A stretch of DNA of 64,000 nucleotides. It comes from Bradyrhizobium genosp. SA-3 (GTDB lineage Bacteria > Pseudomonadota > Alphaproteobacteria > Rhizobiales > Xanthobacteraceae). The notes under the pieces were generated by a model. The model saw only the letters and a program-made list of their open reading frames with translations. It did not search any database and was not told the origin of the DNA. The stretch spans positions 41,884 to 105,883 of the forward strand of contig NZ_PSRT01000006.1 of the NCBI RefSeq assembly GCF_004212635.1, given 5' to 3'. A program made the position numbers and the translations under genes. Position 1 is the stretch's first letter. Each line of letters begins with the position of its first letter. Below are positions 1 to 7,735 of this stretch, one piece after another.

Positions 1-981
1 GTCACCGGTTATGACAATGCGCTCAAGGGCATTCTGGAGCATTTTTGGGACGGCAAGGCCGGAACAGCGCCGAAGCTGGAGCGCAAGCCGAACGGGGCGA
101 TCAACATCATTGGTGGGTTCGATGGCTATACCGTCGGAAACCTTCGCGAGATCAAGCGCATCTTGGCGTTGATGGGCATCCAGCACACGATTCTCGCCGA
201 TAATTCTGAAGTCTTCGATACTCCGACAGACGGCGAATTCCGGATGTATGACGGCGGCACGACGCTGGAAGATGCGGCCAACGCGGTTCACGCCAAGGCG
301 ACAATCTCCATGCAGCAGTGGTGCACCGAAAAAACGCTGCCATTCGTGGCTGAGCATGGGCAGGACGTCGTATCCTTCAACTACCCGGTGGGCTTATCCG
401 CAACGGATGACTTTCTCGTGGCGCTGTCACGCATCAGCGGCAAGGAAATTCCCGAGCAACTCGCGCGAGAACGTGGCCGCCTGGTCGATGCCATCGCTGA
501 CTCCAGCTCGCATATCCATGGCAAGAAGTTCGCGATCTATGGCGATCCGGATCTTTGCTACGGGTTGGCTGCGTTTCTGCTCGAACTCGGCGCCGAACCG
601 ACCCATGTGCTGTCCACCAACGGCAACAAGGGGTGGCACGAAAAAATGCAGGCGCTGCTTGCTAGCTCGCCATTTGGGCAGGGGTGCCAAGCCTATCCGG
701 GCCGAGACCTCTGGCACATGCGTTCACTCCTGTTCACCGAGCCGGTCGATTTTCTGATTGGCAACACCTATGGCAAGTATCTGGAGCGTGATACCGGAAC
801 GCCACTGATCCGCATCGGCTTTCCGGTTTTTGATCGGCATCACCATCACCGCTCCCCCCTATGGGGCTATCAGGGCGGCCTGAATGTGCTGGTGAAGATC
901 CTGGACAAGATCTTCGACGAGATCGACAAGAAGACAAACGTTCTTGGCAAAACTGACTACAGCTTCGACATCATTCGTTGA
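1..981 (+). CDS. nifK: nitrogenase MoFe protein beta subunit NifK, 5' end outside window
   Basis: This is the C-terminal 326 residues of the molybdenum-iron protein beta chain. NifK pairs with NifD, carries half of the P-cluster and passes electrons from NifH to the FeMo cofactor. The frame is open from base 1, so the N-terminal part with the P-cluster cysteines lies outside the window. The visible part includes [16 protein letters not shown] and [13 protein letters not shown], both typical of NifK, and ends in SFDIIR, a usual NifK tail. NifE starts 97 bp downstream on the same strand, after a small stem-loop. nifD is expected just upstream. The assignment is secure. Confidence 0.97.
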   Translation, partial: VTGYDNALKGILEHFWDGKAGTAPKLERKPNGAINIIGGFDGYTVGNLREIKRILALMGIQHTILADNSEVFDTPTDGEFRMYDGGTTLEDAANAVHAKATISMQQWCTEKTLPFVAEHGQDVVSFNYPVGLSATDDFLVALSRISGKEIPEQLARERGRLVDAIADSSSHIHGKKFAIYGDPDLCYGLAAFLLELGAEPTHVLSTNGNKGWHEKMQALLASSPFGQGCQAYPGRDLWHMRSLLFTEPVDFLIGNTYGKYLERDTGTPLIRIGFPVFDRHHHHRSPLWGYQGGLNVLVKILDKIFDEIDKKTNVLGKTDYSFDIIR

Positions 982-996
982 TGAGCGACCGTGCGC

Positions 997-1027
997 GTGC
1001 CATCGCCCAAGCACTCGACGATGGCAC
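997..1027 (+). other. stem-loop between nifK and nifE
   Basis: GTGCCATCG at 997-1005 pairs with CGATGGCAC at 1019-1027 across a 13-base loop. There is no T run, so it is more likely an mRNA-processing or stability element than a full terminator. It would let the structural genes be expressed at a higher level than nifE and nifN. Confidence 0.45.
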
Positions 1028-1078
1028 AAGCACACGACGGTTGACCATGCAATTAGTTTGCGCTGAGAGGAAAAAGGG

Positions 1079-2725
1079 ATGAGTTCACTAGCGGCCACGG
1101 TCCAAAATATTTTCGACGAGCCGGGCTGCGCCAAGAATGGCAGTAAGTCGGAGGCTGAACGGAAGAAGGGCTGCACCAAACAGCTGCAGCCGGGTAGCGC
1201 CGCCGGCGGCTGTGCTTTCGATGGCGCCAAGGTTGCGCTGCAGCCGTTCACTGACGTCGCTCACTTGGTGCATGGTCCGATCGCGTGCGAAGGTAATTCC
1301 TGGGACAATCGCGGCGCGGCGTCGTCCGGCTCGAATCTGTGGCGCACCGCATTCACAACCGATTTGAGCGAAACCGATATTGTATTCGGAGGCGAGAAGC
1401 GGCTCTGCAAAGCGATCAAGGAGATCATCGACAAGTGCGACCCGCCCGCCATCTTCGTCTATCAAACCTGCATCCCGGCGATGATCGGCGACGACATCAA
1501 CGCAGTCTGTAAGGCAGCATCTCAAAGGTTCGCAAAGCCGGTGATCCCGATCAATTCCCCGGGCTTCGTCGGCTCGAAGAACCTCGGTAATAAGCTCGCC
1601 GGCGAGGCTTTGCTCGACTATGTAATCGGGACGCAAGAACCGGACTACACCACGCCGTACGATATCAACCTGATCGGGGAATACAACCTTTCGGGAGAGC
1701 TCTGGCAAGTGAAGCCATTGCTAGACGAGCTTGGAATACGGATTCTCTCCTGCATCTCCGGCGATGGCAAATATCGCGAAGTCGCTTCATCTCATCGCGC
1801 GCGGGCGGCGATGTTGGTGTGCTCAAAGTCCATGATCAACGTCGCACGCAAGATGGAGGAACGCTACGGGATCCCGTTCTTCGAGGGGTCGTTCTACGGT
1901 ATTCAAGATTCGAGCGAATCGCTGCGTCAGCTTGCCCGCTTATTGGTTGAACGCGGCGCGCCGACAGATCTGCTCCGCCGCACCGAAGCGGTGATCGCGC
2001 GCGAGGAGGCGTGGGCCTGGGCTGCGATCGAGCCGTACAAGCCACGATTCGAAGGCAAGAAGGCCTTGTTGATTACCGGCGGCGTCAAGTCATGGTCGGT
2101 CGTTGCGGCACTCCAGGAAGCCGGGCTTGAGTTAGTCGGAACCAGCGTGAAGAAATCAACCAGGGAAGACAAGGAGCGCATCAAGGAGCTCATGGGGCAG
2201 GATGCCCACATGATCGAGGACATGACGCCGCGCGAAATGTACAAGATGTTGAAGGACGCAAAAGCGGACATCATGCTATCGGGCGGCAAGTCGCAGTTCG
2301 TCGCGCTGAAAGCGGCGATGCCCTGGCTCGATATCAACCAGGAGCGCTGCCACGCCTATATGGGCTATGTCGGAATGGTTAAGCTGGTGGAGGAGATCGA
2401 TAAGTCGCTCTCCAGTCCGATGTGGGAGCAGCTACGTCGACCGGCACCATGGGACGCATTGGCCAAGGCGATGGAGCAGATGCAATCGCCGGTGGCCGCG
2501 ATCGACTGTGATCCGACGCTCGCCGAAACCGCGCGCCGCGCCAAGAAGATCTGCGTGTGTAACACGGTCGATCTGGGCACGATCGAGGATGCAATCTACG
2601 CGCACGGCCTGAGGAGCGTCGCAGCGGTCAGAGAGCATACCAATGCGGTCGGTGGCTGCTGCCAAAGACGCATCGAAGGTATCTTGGTGTCCGAGCCATC
2701 TGCCATGCGACAGGCCGCAGAATAG
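1079..2725 (+). CDS. nifE: FeMo-cofactor scaffold protein NifE
   Basis: NifE forms the NifE2N2 tetramer on which the NifB product matures into FeMo cofactor. The protein is 548 residues and resembles NifD. The N-terminal part has GGCAFDGAKVALQPF and HGPIACEGNSWDNRG, with the cysteine that NifE keeps for cluster binding. The start ATG follows GAGGAAAAAGGG. The C-terminal tail carries CVCNTVDLGTIEDAI and a GGCCQRRIEG segment, a BFD-like [2Fe-2S]-type extension common in rhizobial NifE. nifN begins 10 bp downstream, so the two are co-translated from one mRNA. No sigma-54 promoter was found directly in front, so transcription probably comes from nifDK. Confidence 0.96.
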   Translation: MSSLAATVQNIFDEPGCAKNGSKSEAERKKGCTKQLQPGSAAGGCAFDGAKVALQPFTDVAHLVHGPIACEGNSWDNRGAASSGSNLWRTAFTTDLSETDIVFGGEKRLCKAIKEIIDKCDPPAIFVYQTCIPAMIGDDINAVCKAASQRFAKPVIPINSPGFVGSKNLGNKLAGEALLDYVIGTQEPDYTTPYDINLIGEYNLSGELWQVKPLLDELGIRILSCISGDGKYREVASSHRARAAMLVCSKSMINVARKMEERYGIPFFEGSFYGIQDSSESLRQLARLLVERGAPTDLLRRTEAVIAREEAWAWAAIEPYKPRFEGKKALLITGGVKSWSVVAALQEAGLELVGTSVKKSTREDKERIKELMGQDAHMIEDMTPREMYKMLKDAKADIMLSGGKSQFVALKAAMPWLDINQERCHAYMGYVGMVKLVEEIDKSLSSPMWEQLRRPAPWDALAKAMEQMQSPVAAIDCDPTLAETARRAKKICVCNTVDLGTIEDAIYAHGLRSVAAVREHTNAVGGCCQRRIEGILVSEPSAMRQAAE

Positions 2726-2735
2726 GGGAGGCGTC

Positions 2736-4145
2736 ATGGCCATCGTCACGGCGCCGACAAAGGCCTGCGCTGTCAACCCGCTGAAGATGAGCCAGCCGAT
2801 CGGCGGCGCATTCGCCTTCATGGGGCTGCGCGGGGCGATGCCGCTTCTGCACGGATCCCAGGGGTGCACATCCTTCGGGCTCACGCTCTTTGTCCGGCAT
2901 TTCAAAGAGGCAGTACCGCTGCAGACCACCGCGATGAGCGAAGTCGCGACCGTACTCGGCGGCTATGAGAATCTCGAGCAGGCGATACTGAACATCTACA
3001 ACCGTACCAAGCCAAAGATCATCGGAATCTGCTCGACCGGTGTCACTGAGACCAACGGCGACGATGTGGATGCCTACCTCAAGCTCATCCGGAGCAAGCA
3101 TCCGCAACTTGCAAAGTTGCCACTGGTGTATGTCTCGACGCCTGATTTCAAGGGCGCGTTCCAGGACGGCTGGGAGAAGGCTGTGGCGCGCATTGTGGAG
3201 GTGCTGGTGGAAGGGCCCAGCGCCAATGGCCTGCGGGATCCATCGAAGGTGAATGTTCTGCCGGGATGTCACCTCACGCCCGGCGACCTGGATGAACTCC
3301 GTGTCATATTGGAGGATTTCGGGTTGTGCCCGTCCTTCCTCCCTGACCTCGCGGGATCGCTCGATGGGCATATCCCCGATGAGTTTACGCCAACGACCAT
3401 CGGCGGCATCGGCGTCGACGAAATTGCGAGCATGGGCCGCGCCGGGTGGACGATTGCAATCGGCGCGCAGATGCGGCGAGCGGCAGAGGTCATGCAGGTC
3501 AAGACCGACGTGCCTTTTCGTGTCTTCGAGCGGCTGTGTGGTCTCTGTCCGAACGACGAATTCATGACGTTCTTGAGCGAGATCAGCGGCCGCCCCATAC
3601 CATTGAAATATCGGCGCCAGCGCGGTCAGCTCGCCGATGCAATGCTGGACGCGCACTTCCATATTGGCGGTCGCAAAGTTGCGATCGGCGCTGAGCCAGA
3701 CCTTCTGTTCGATCTGTCCGGCATGCTGCACGACATGGGCGCGCACGTGACCGCGGCCGTGACGACCACTCAGTCGGAGGTGATCGAGCGGATCAAGACC
3801 AAGGAGGTACTCATTGGCGATCTCGAGGATCTGGAAGGGCTTGCCAAAACAAAGCATTGCGACCTGCTGATCACGCATTCGCATGGCAGGCAAGCGGCGG
3901 CCCGGCTGAAAGTGCCGTTCTATCGTATGGGGTTTCCGATGTTCGATCGACTTGGCGCGGGACACCAACTATCCGTGGGCTATCGTGGTACCCGCAATCT
4001 GATCTTCGAAATCGCCAATCTCGTGATCGCGCACCGCGAGGAGAACGATCAGCCTACGCCCGATAGATGGCGGACTGCGGCCGGACTACCACGATGCTCG
4101 GGGTATCGCAGCTCCACCGGCGCAGCTGAGAGGTCGATTGCATGA
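2736..4145 (+). CDS. nifN: FeMo-cofactor scaffold protein NifN
   Basis: NifN is the partner of NifE in the cofactor assembly scaffold and is related to NifK. The 469-residue protein opens with MAIVTAPTKACAVNPLKMSQ and then GAFAFMGLRGAMPLLHGSQGCTSF, which is diagnostic. The ATG at 2736 follows AGGGGAGGCGTC; an open frame extends further upstream but only overlaps the nifE end. The last bases overlap nifX (stop 4143-4145, nifX ATG 4142), which suggests translational coupling. The very C-terminus (after about residue 445) is arginine- and proline-rich and probably variable. Confidence 0.95.
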   Translation: MAIVTAPTKACAVNPLKMSQPIGGAFAFMGLRGAMPLLHGSQGCTSFGLTLFVRHFKEAVPLQTTAMSEVATVLGGYENLEQAILNIYNRTKPKIIGICSTGVTETNGDDVDAYLKLIRSKHPQLAKLPLVYVSTPDFKGAFQDGWEKAVARIVEVLVEGPSANGLRDPSKVNVLPGCHLTPGDLDELRVILEDFGLCPSFLPDLAGSLDGHIPDEFTPTTIGGIGVDEIASMGRAGWTIAIGAQMRRAAEVMQVKTDVPFRVFERLCGLCPNDEFMTFLSEISGRPIPLKYRRQRGQLADAMLDAHFHIGGRKVAIGAEPDLLFDLSGMLHDMGAHVTAAVTTTQSEVIERIKTKEVLIGDLEDLEGLAKTKHCDLLITHSHGRQAAARLKVPFYRMGFPMFDRLGAGHQLSVGYRGTRNLIFEIANLVIAHREENDQPTPDRWRTAAGLPRCSGYRSSTGAAERSIA

Positions 4146-4537
4146 AGGTCGCATTTGCCACTCAGGACCTGAGACGCGTCGATGCCCATTTTGGTTGGGC
4201 AAAGAATATCGCAATCTACGATGTCACGCCTGGCGGGCACGTGTTTCTCAAAGCGATTGAGTTTGAGGGCGATCTTAAGGAAGACGGTAACGACGACAAG
4301 TTGGCGCCGAAGATCGAGGCGATCAAGGATTGCGCAATCCTTTACGTCGCCGCCATTGGCGGTGCCGGGGCTGCGCGAGTGGTGGCCAACAAGATCCATC
4401 CTATCAAGGTGAATAAGCCAGAAAGCATTCTGGTGTTGCTCGAAAAACTCGAGCGCGTACTGAAGGGCACGCCACCTCCCTGGCTACGCAAGGCCATGGC
4501 AAAGGACCGACGGTGTACGTTCGAGTTCGATGAATGA
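4142..4537 (+). CDS. nifX: FeMo-cofactor binding/transfer protein NifX
   Basis: NifX is a small carrier that binds NifB-co or the VK-cluster during transfer between NifB and NifEN. The 131-residue protein starts MKVAFATQDLRRVDAHFGWA, a typical NifX opening, and has the dinitrogenase iron-molybdenum cofactor biosynthesis fold with the central IGGAGAARVV segment. The start overlaps the nifN stop. A NifX-like domain also forms the C-terminus of the NifB encoded at 10329. Confidence 0.94.
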   Translation: MKVAFATQDLRRVDAHFGWAKNIAIYDVTPGGHVFLKAIEFEGDLKEDGNDDKLAPKIEAIKDCAILYVAAIGGAGAARVVANKIHPIKVNKPESILVLLEKLERVLKGTPPPWLRKAMAKDRRCTFEFDE

Positions 4538-4543
4538 GGTGAT

Positions 4544-5020
4544 ATGACCGCAAAAATAGAGCAGCAGGGCAGCGCCGTCGACGCGCCGTTCCTCAAGGAG
4601 TTGATCAAGATTTGGCGTGCTCAGGATACCAACGGAGCCTGGGAGGCGAAGAGCGATCTTGACCTGCTCGAACCCTATATCCTGGACAAGGAGAAACGGC
4701 GCGCATTGCCGATTATCGGTGATCCTGATCCCGATACGCTGTGGCGGCTTAAGCTGTTCTTCGATGCGGTCGCGCTCTCGATCGAGAGGGAAACCGGTGT
4801 GATGATCCAGCCGATCCTGGATCTGCATCATGAAGGCTTCGGCCGCATGGTGCTCATCTCAGGCCGGCTGATCGCCGTGAACAAGCAGCTGCGCGATGTG
4901 CATCGCTTCGGATTTCCTAATTTCGTAAAGCTCGCGCAGGAGGGCGACAAATATGTCAGCGACGGAATCGACCTGATTCGGAAATTTCCGGACGTGGCGA
5001 ACTATTGGGGATACTCATGA
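4544..5020 (+). CDS. NifX-associated nitrogen-fixation protein, DUF269 family
   Basis: This 158-residue protein belongs to the family almost always found directly behind nifX in diazotrophs (DUF269, NifX-associated). Its biochemical role is not established; a role in cofactor assembly or electron supply is inferred from position. Visible family features are the opening with [20 protein letters not shown] and the end with [16 protein letters not shown]. The start is 6 bp after nifX with GAGGTGAT ahead of it. The stop overlaps the next ATG. Confidence 0.9.
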   Translation: MTAKIEQQGSAVDAPFLKELIKIWRAQDTNGAWEAKSDLDLLEPYILDKEKRRALPIIGDPDPDTLWRLKLFFDAVALSIERETGVMIQPILDLHHEGFGRMVLISGRLIAVNKQLRDVHRFGFPNFVKLAQEGDKYVSDGIDLIRKFPDVANYWGYS

Positions 5021-5217
5021 GCGATCGTGAAACACTGAAGGCAGAACTAAAGAAGCTGTCTGTCAAGGCGACACAAGCCAAGATGGATCTGCACGATCTT
5101 TCGGAAGAATTGCCCGTCAACTGGACCTCAATCATGGTGGTGGCGCAGAAGGCGCACAATGCCTATGCCGAACTCGAGCGCAAGAGCCATGATTTGAAGG
5201 CGCTGGAAAATACTTAA
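5017..5217 (+). CDS. small nif-associated coiled-coil protein, DUF683 family
   Basis: The 66-residue product is rich in Lys, Glu and Leu and looks like a helical hairpin. It fits the DUF683 (CCE_0567-like) proteins found after DUF269 genes. The ATG at 5017 overlaps the preceding TGA (ATGA), which favours it over a TTG four codons earlier. Function is unknown; genomes usually keep it between DUF269 and a ferredoxin, as here. Confidence 0.87.
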   Translation: MSDRETLKAELKKLSVKATQAKMDLHDLSEELPVNWTSIMVVAQKAHNAYAELERKSHDLKALENT

Positions 5218-5231
5218 AAGGGGCCCGACCC

Positions 5232-5531
5232 ATGTCATTTGCAACGCGCGATGGACGCAACTGGACACCAGAATATCTGATCTCGATCAATAGCAAGAAG
5301 TGCATCGGCTGTGGCCGCTGTTTCAAGGTGTGCGGTCGAGATGTCATGACCTTGAAAGGTATCAACGAGGAGGGCGAACTTGTCGACCTCGACAATGACG
5401 AGGACGATGAAATCGAAAAGAAGGTCATGATTCTGAACGATCAGGGCGCTTGCATCGGCTGTGGTGCATGCGCCAGGGTTTGCCCGGCCAACTGCCAGAC
5501 CCACGTTTCAGGCGCAGTCGAAGCTGCGTGA
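5232..5531 (+). CDS. fdxB: 2[4Fe-4S] ferredoxin, FdxB type
   Basis: The 99-residue ferredoxin carries two cysteine motifs, CIGCGRCFKVC and CIGCGACARVC, about 45 residues apart with an acidic insert between them. This pattern matches the FdxB (ferredoxin III) proteins of nifENX operons. The likely role is electron supply to cofactor assembly on NifEN or NifB. It begins 14 bp after the DUF683 gene with AAGGGGCCC ahead, and it is the last gene of the operon: the next 280 bp hold no gene. Confidence 0.92.
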   Translation: MSFATRDGRNWTPEYLISINSKKCIGCGRCFKVCGRDVMTLKGINEEGELVDLDNDEDDEIEKKVMILNDQGACIGCGACARVCPANCQTHVSGAVEAA

Positions 5532-5812
5532 GCGAAGGCGGCTACCAGCCACCGCGTTAGCTCTCCGGCAAATGGTCCAGAAAGGTTGAAGCGCGAAAGC
5601 TGCAGCTGCGCAGCCAGCATGGAAAGGGCAGCAAGGCTCAATGCTCGTGCGAATTGGTCTGAATTATGCGCCCGGGCCAATGAAGTGTGCCGCAATGGCG
5701 AAGCTTGCGCGTTGGATTGCCAGAAACACGATCCGTTCCGGCACTTGTAGGGTTCTTGCAGGGGTGATTGCACAGCGACAATGAAGAACGTCTTGCAATA
5801 AACGAGCGATGA

Positions 5813-6208
5813 ATGCAGCCAAATCCCATCTATGCGATTTGCGGCTTTAACGAGATTCCGAGCCGCCAGGCCATGGGATTCCATCTTATGGTCGTCGAAG
5901 ATGACGGCAATCACCGGCCGTGGTCCATCATTGTGGTGCGCTGGGGCAAAAAGGTGCTTGGCTATGTCAATAAATGCCCGCACAACAGCGTCAATTTGGA
6001 CTGGGAGCGGAACGAATTCCTCGATCCATACGGTATCCGGCTGATGTGCGGCAAGCACGGTTCGACCTTCGAACTCGGCACCGGGCGGTGCGTCGAAGGT
6101 CCATGTCAGGGTAGAGCGCTCACACCGATCGCGTTGGCGGTTCTGGATGGTGATATCTGTGTCCTCGGTGTGCGTCTTGTCGAAGACGATGCATCTCCCA
6201 ACAACTGA
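5813..6208 (+). CDS. Rieske-type [2Fe-2S] protein, nif-linked
   Basis: The 131-residue protein has the two halves of a Rieske cluster site, CPHN near residue 60 and CGKH near residue 80, within the Nqo/Rieske-2 type fold. That makes it a likely small soluble electron carrier. It lies alone between fdxB and a convergent minus-strand gene (9 bp apart). A second paralogue lies at 15477, sharing IIVVR, YVN-CPH and GPC-G segments. The ATG at 5813 was taken; an earlier out-of-frame ATG lies 5 bp upstream. No clear promoter was found in the 280 bp ahead. Confidence 0.8.
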   Translation: MQPNPIYAICGFNEIPSRQAMGFHLMVVEDDGNHRPWSIIVVRWGKKVLGYVNKCPHNSVNLDWERNEFLDPYGIRLMCGKHGSTFELGTGRCVEGPCQGRALTPIALAVLDGDICVLGVRLVEDDASPNN

Positions 6209-6217
6209 AGACCGCGC

Positions 6218-6808
6218 TCAGACCGGCCGGTTTTCGTTGCGGTTTTTCACGGGCTCCATCCTCTTTAGCCCGTCGTGGTACGAGATCTCCTCATAGGACA
6301 AATCGAGATCCTTTGCGGCATCGAGGAGGTAATCAAGCTTGCCGCCCGGATCGAGCTTCTTGATGTCGTCCTTGTTGAGCCCGACCAGGTCCATCATCTC
6401 CTTCCAAACGGTGGATTCATCGCACGGTAGGACGTGGAAATTAATATCACCGAGCTTGATTCGATATTTCGCGAGCAAATCTATGTTGTTGCAGAAGATG
6501 AAGTAGCGGCCGTTTGGGCTTAAGGCACCGTCAAGGACGGTCGCGACGTCAGCAAGATAGGCGAAGGAATGCAGGTAGCCGGCCAGCACCGGAATAGTGC
6601 GTTCTCCGTCCTGCGCGATCGTCAACACCTGTTCGATCGAATAGTCCGGCGGCCGTTTCTCGTCCGCGACTTGAGTCTGGAATTTTAGTGCGACGTCGCC
6701 GCGAAAGCCGAACCGGCCCGGCTTGGTAGTCCCGCTTTTGAGTACGGCATTGAGCAGGCGGCCCTCCTTCTCAAGTCTGCCGAGTGCGGTGTTCTCGATT
6801 GCAGTCAT
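6218..6808 (-). CDS. conserved protein of unknown function under a NifA-type promoter
   Basis: I do not recognise this 196-residue protein. It is soluble, has no signal peptide or membrane segment, and is rich in Lys/Asp with single cysteines. Its composition and codon use look like a real gene. It is divergent from the iscA-nifU-nifS unit and has a sigma-54-like promoter at 6865-6880. The TGT-N10-ACA site at 6955-6970 could serve both directions. This places it among genes expressed in nitrogen-fixing cells. No function can be assigned. Confidence 0.72.
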   Translation of the reverse strand: MTAIENTALGRLEKEGRLLNAVLKSGTTKPGRFGFRGDVALKFQTQVADEKRPPDYSIEQVLTIAQDGERTIPVLAGYLHSFAYLADVATVLDGALSPNGRYFIFCNNIDLLAKYRIKLGDINFHVLPCDESTVWKEMMDLVGLNKDDIKKLDPGGKLDYLLDAAKDLDLSYEEISYHDGLKRMEPVKNRNENRPV

Positions 6809-6864
6809 TAAATTCTTCCTCGATCTAAGCTCTTAACCGACGCCTTGGCCGGTGCCAGATGCGA

Positions 6865-6880
6865 TGCAAATTGCTTGCCG
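6865..6880 (-). promoter_or_regulatory. sigma-54 -24/-12 promoter for the unknown minus-strand gene
   Basis: On the minus strand the bases read CGGCAAGCAATTTGCA, with GG and GC separated by 10 bp, close to the consensus TGGCACG-N4-TTGCW. It lies about 60 bp upstream of the start at 6808 and 75 bp from the NifA-type site at 6955. Confidence 0.65.
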
Positions 6881-6954
6881 TTGCATGCGTCGCGGCCTTC
6901 GTCGTAGCTTAGAAAGAAAACGCGTCAATGGGCTGCGATCGCCTCAAGTAGCCT

Positions 6955-6970
6955 TGTCAGGAACCCGACA
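6955..6970. promoter_or_regulatory. NifA upstream activator sequence, shared by two divergent promoters
   Basis: TGTCAGGAACCCGACA fits TGT-N10-ACA exactly. It sits about 60 bp from the plus-strand -24 element at 7031 and about 75 bp from the minus-strand one at 6880, so one NifA site may activate both. Confidence 0.75.
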
Positions 6971-7030
6971 CCGGTCCCAAAGCCAACAGCCGCGATCCGA
7001 AAAAGTGAGCATCATCAAGCGTCTGCGCGC

Positions 7031-7046
7031 TGGCACGTGACTTGCC
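7031..7046 (+). promoter_or_regulatory. sigma-54 -24/-12 promoter for the iscA-nifU-nifS unit
   Basis: TGGCACGTGACTTGCC matches the consensus in both conserved blocks (TGGCACG and TTGC). The first gene starts 36 bp downstream of the -12 block, leaving a short leader with GAGGGAAAGCC as ribosome site. Confidence 0.88.
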
Positions 7047-7081
7047 CTTGGTAGCTAAATCCAAGCTGATGAGGGAAAGCC

Positions 7082-7402
7082 GTGATCAACCTGACGGATA
7101 GCGCAGTGAATGCAATCAAGAGCGCGATTTCATCGTCGACGCACCCGACCGGCGGGGTGCGCGTCATGATCGAAGCAGGCGGCTGCAATGGATTCAAATA
7201 CAACATGGGTCTGGCCGAGGAAGCGAAGCCTGACGACACCGTGATCGAATGCGACGGGCTGAAGGTGTTCGTCGATAACAAGAGCCGTGAGCATCTGGTC
7301 GGTACGACCATCGATTTCGTGATGGCACTGGAGAGCTCTGGCTTTACCTTTCATAACCCGAACGCCACCGCGAACTGCTCCTGCGGAAAATCGTTCAGCT
7401 GA
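7082..7402 (+). CDS. IscA/HesB-type Fe-S assembly protein, nif-linked
   Basis: The 106-residue A-type carrier has the three conserved cysteines of the family, in GGCNGFKY and in NCSCGKSF near the C-terminus. It likely receives Fe-S clusters from the NifU/NifS machinery and hands them to nitrogenase proteins. The start is GTG, 6 bp after GAGGGAAA. Rhizobial nif clusters often carry this gene (iscN, nifIscA) ahead of nifU or nifS. The last codons are repeated just after the stop (7387-7405 and 7408-7427). Confidence 0.9.
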   Translation: MINLTDSAVNAIKSAISSSTHPTGGVRVMIEAGGCNGFKYNMGLAEEAKPDDTVIECDGLKVFVDNKSREHLVGTTIDFVMALESSGFTFHNPNATANCSCGKSFS

Positions 7403-7427
7403 TGAAAAAAATCGTTCGAGCTGATGA
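7387..7427 (+). repeat. short tandem duplication at the iscA end
   Basis: Bases 7387-7405 (AAAATCGTTCAGCTGATGA) recur at 7408-7427 with one extra G. The first copy ends the iscA-like gene; the second lies in the gap before the NifU-like gene and contributes its possible upstream ATG at 7424. Confidence 0.8.
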
Positions 7428-7444
7428 GGAGCAGACATCGAAGC

Positions 7445-7735
7445 ATGCCGGCCGAACCAGAACAACTAAGGCAATCGTCGTCCACTGCGACAGACCGAGA
7501 GCGTCGCATTCGCGGCGCAATCGAAGAGATCCGACCCAATCTGCAACGCGACGGTGGCGACTGTCACCTGATCGGAATTGATGGCAGCAGGGTCATCGTC
7601 AGGCTGACCAGTGCCTGCACGTTGTGTAAGCTTTCGAGGGTGACGCTGGAAGGCATTCAGGCGCGGCTGGTCGATAAACTCGGCGAATTGGTTCGCCTGA
7701 TCCCCGTAGCTGCTGCAGGCGAGGCAGTGGATTGA
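7445..7735 (+). CDS. nifU: NifU C-terminal-domain (Nfu-type) Fe-S scaffold
   Basis: The 96-residue protein corresponds only to the C-terminal Nfu domain of NifU: IRPNLQRDGGDCHLIGIDG followed by the cluster-binding pair in CTLCKLSRVTLEG. The N-terminal IscU-like domain and the central ferredoxin domain of full NifU are absent, which is usual for Bradyrhizobium. It probably provides the transient [4Fe-4S] scaffold for NifS-derived sulfur. The ATG at 7445 lies 13 bp after AGGAG; an ATG at 7424 in the same frame is possible. The stop overlaps the nifS start (TTGA). Confidence 0.86.
   Translation: MPAEPEQLRQSSSTATDRERRIRGAIEEIRPNLQRDGGDCHLIGIDGSRVIVRLTSACTLCKLSRVTLEGIQARLVDKLGELVRLIPVAAAGEAVD

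Noticed and set aside
2628..3968. 446-codon minus-strand open frame opposite nifN
   Set aside because: It mirrors nifN in a GC-rich region; the composition is Arg/His-rich without domains.
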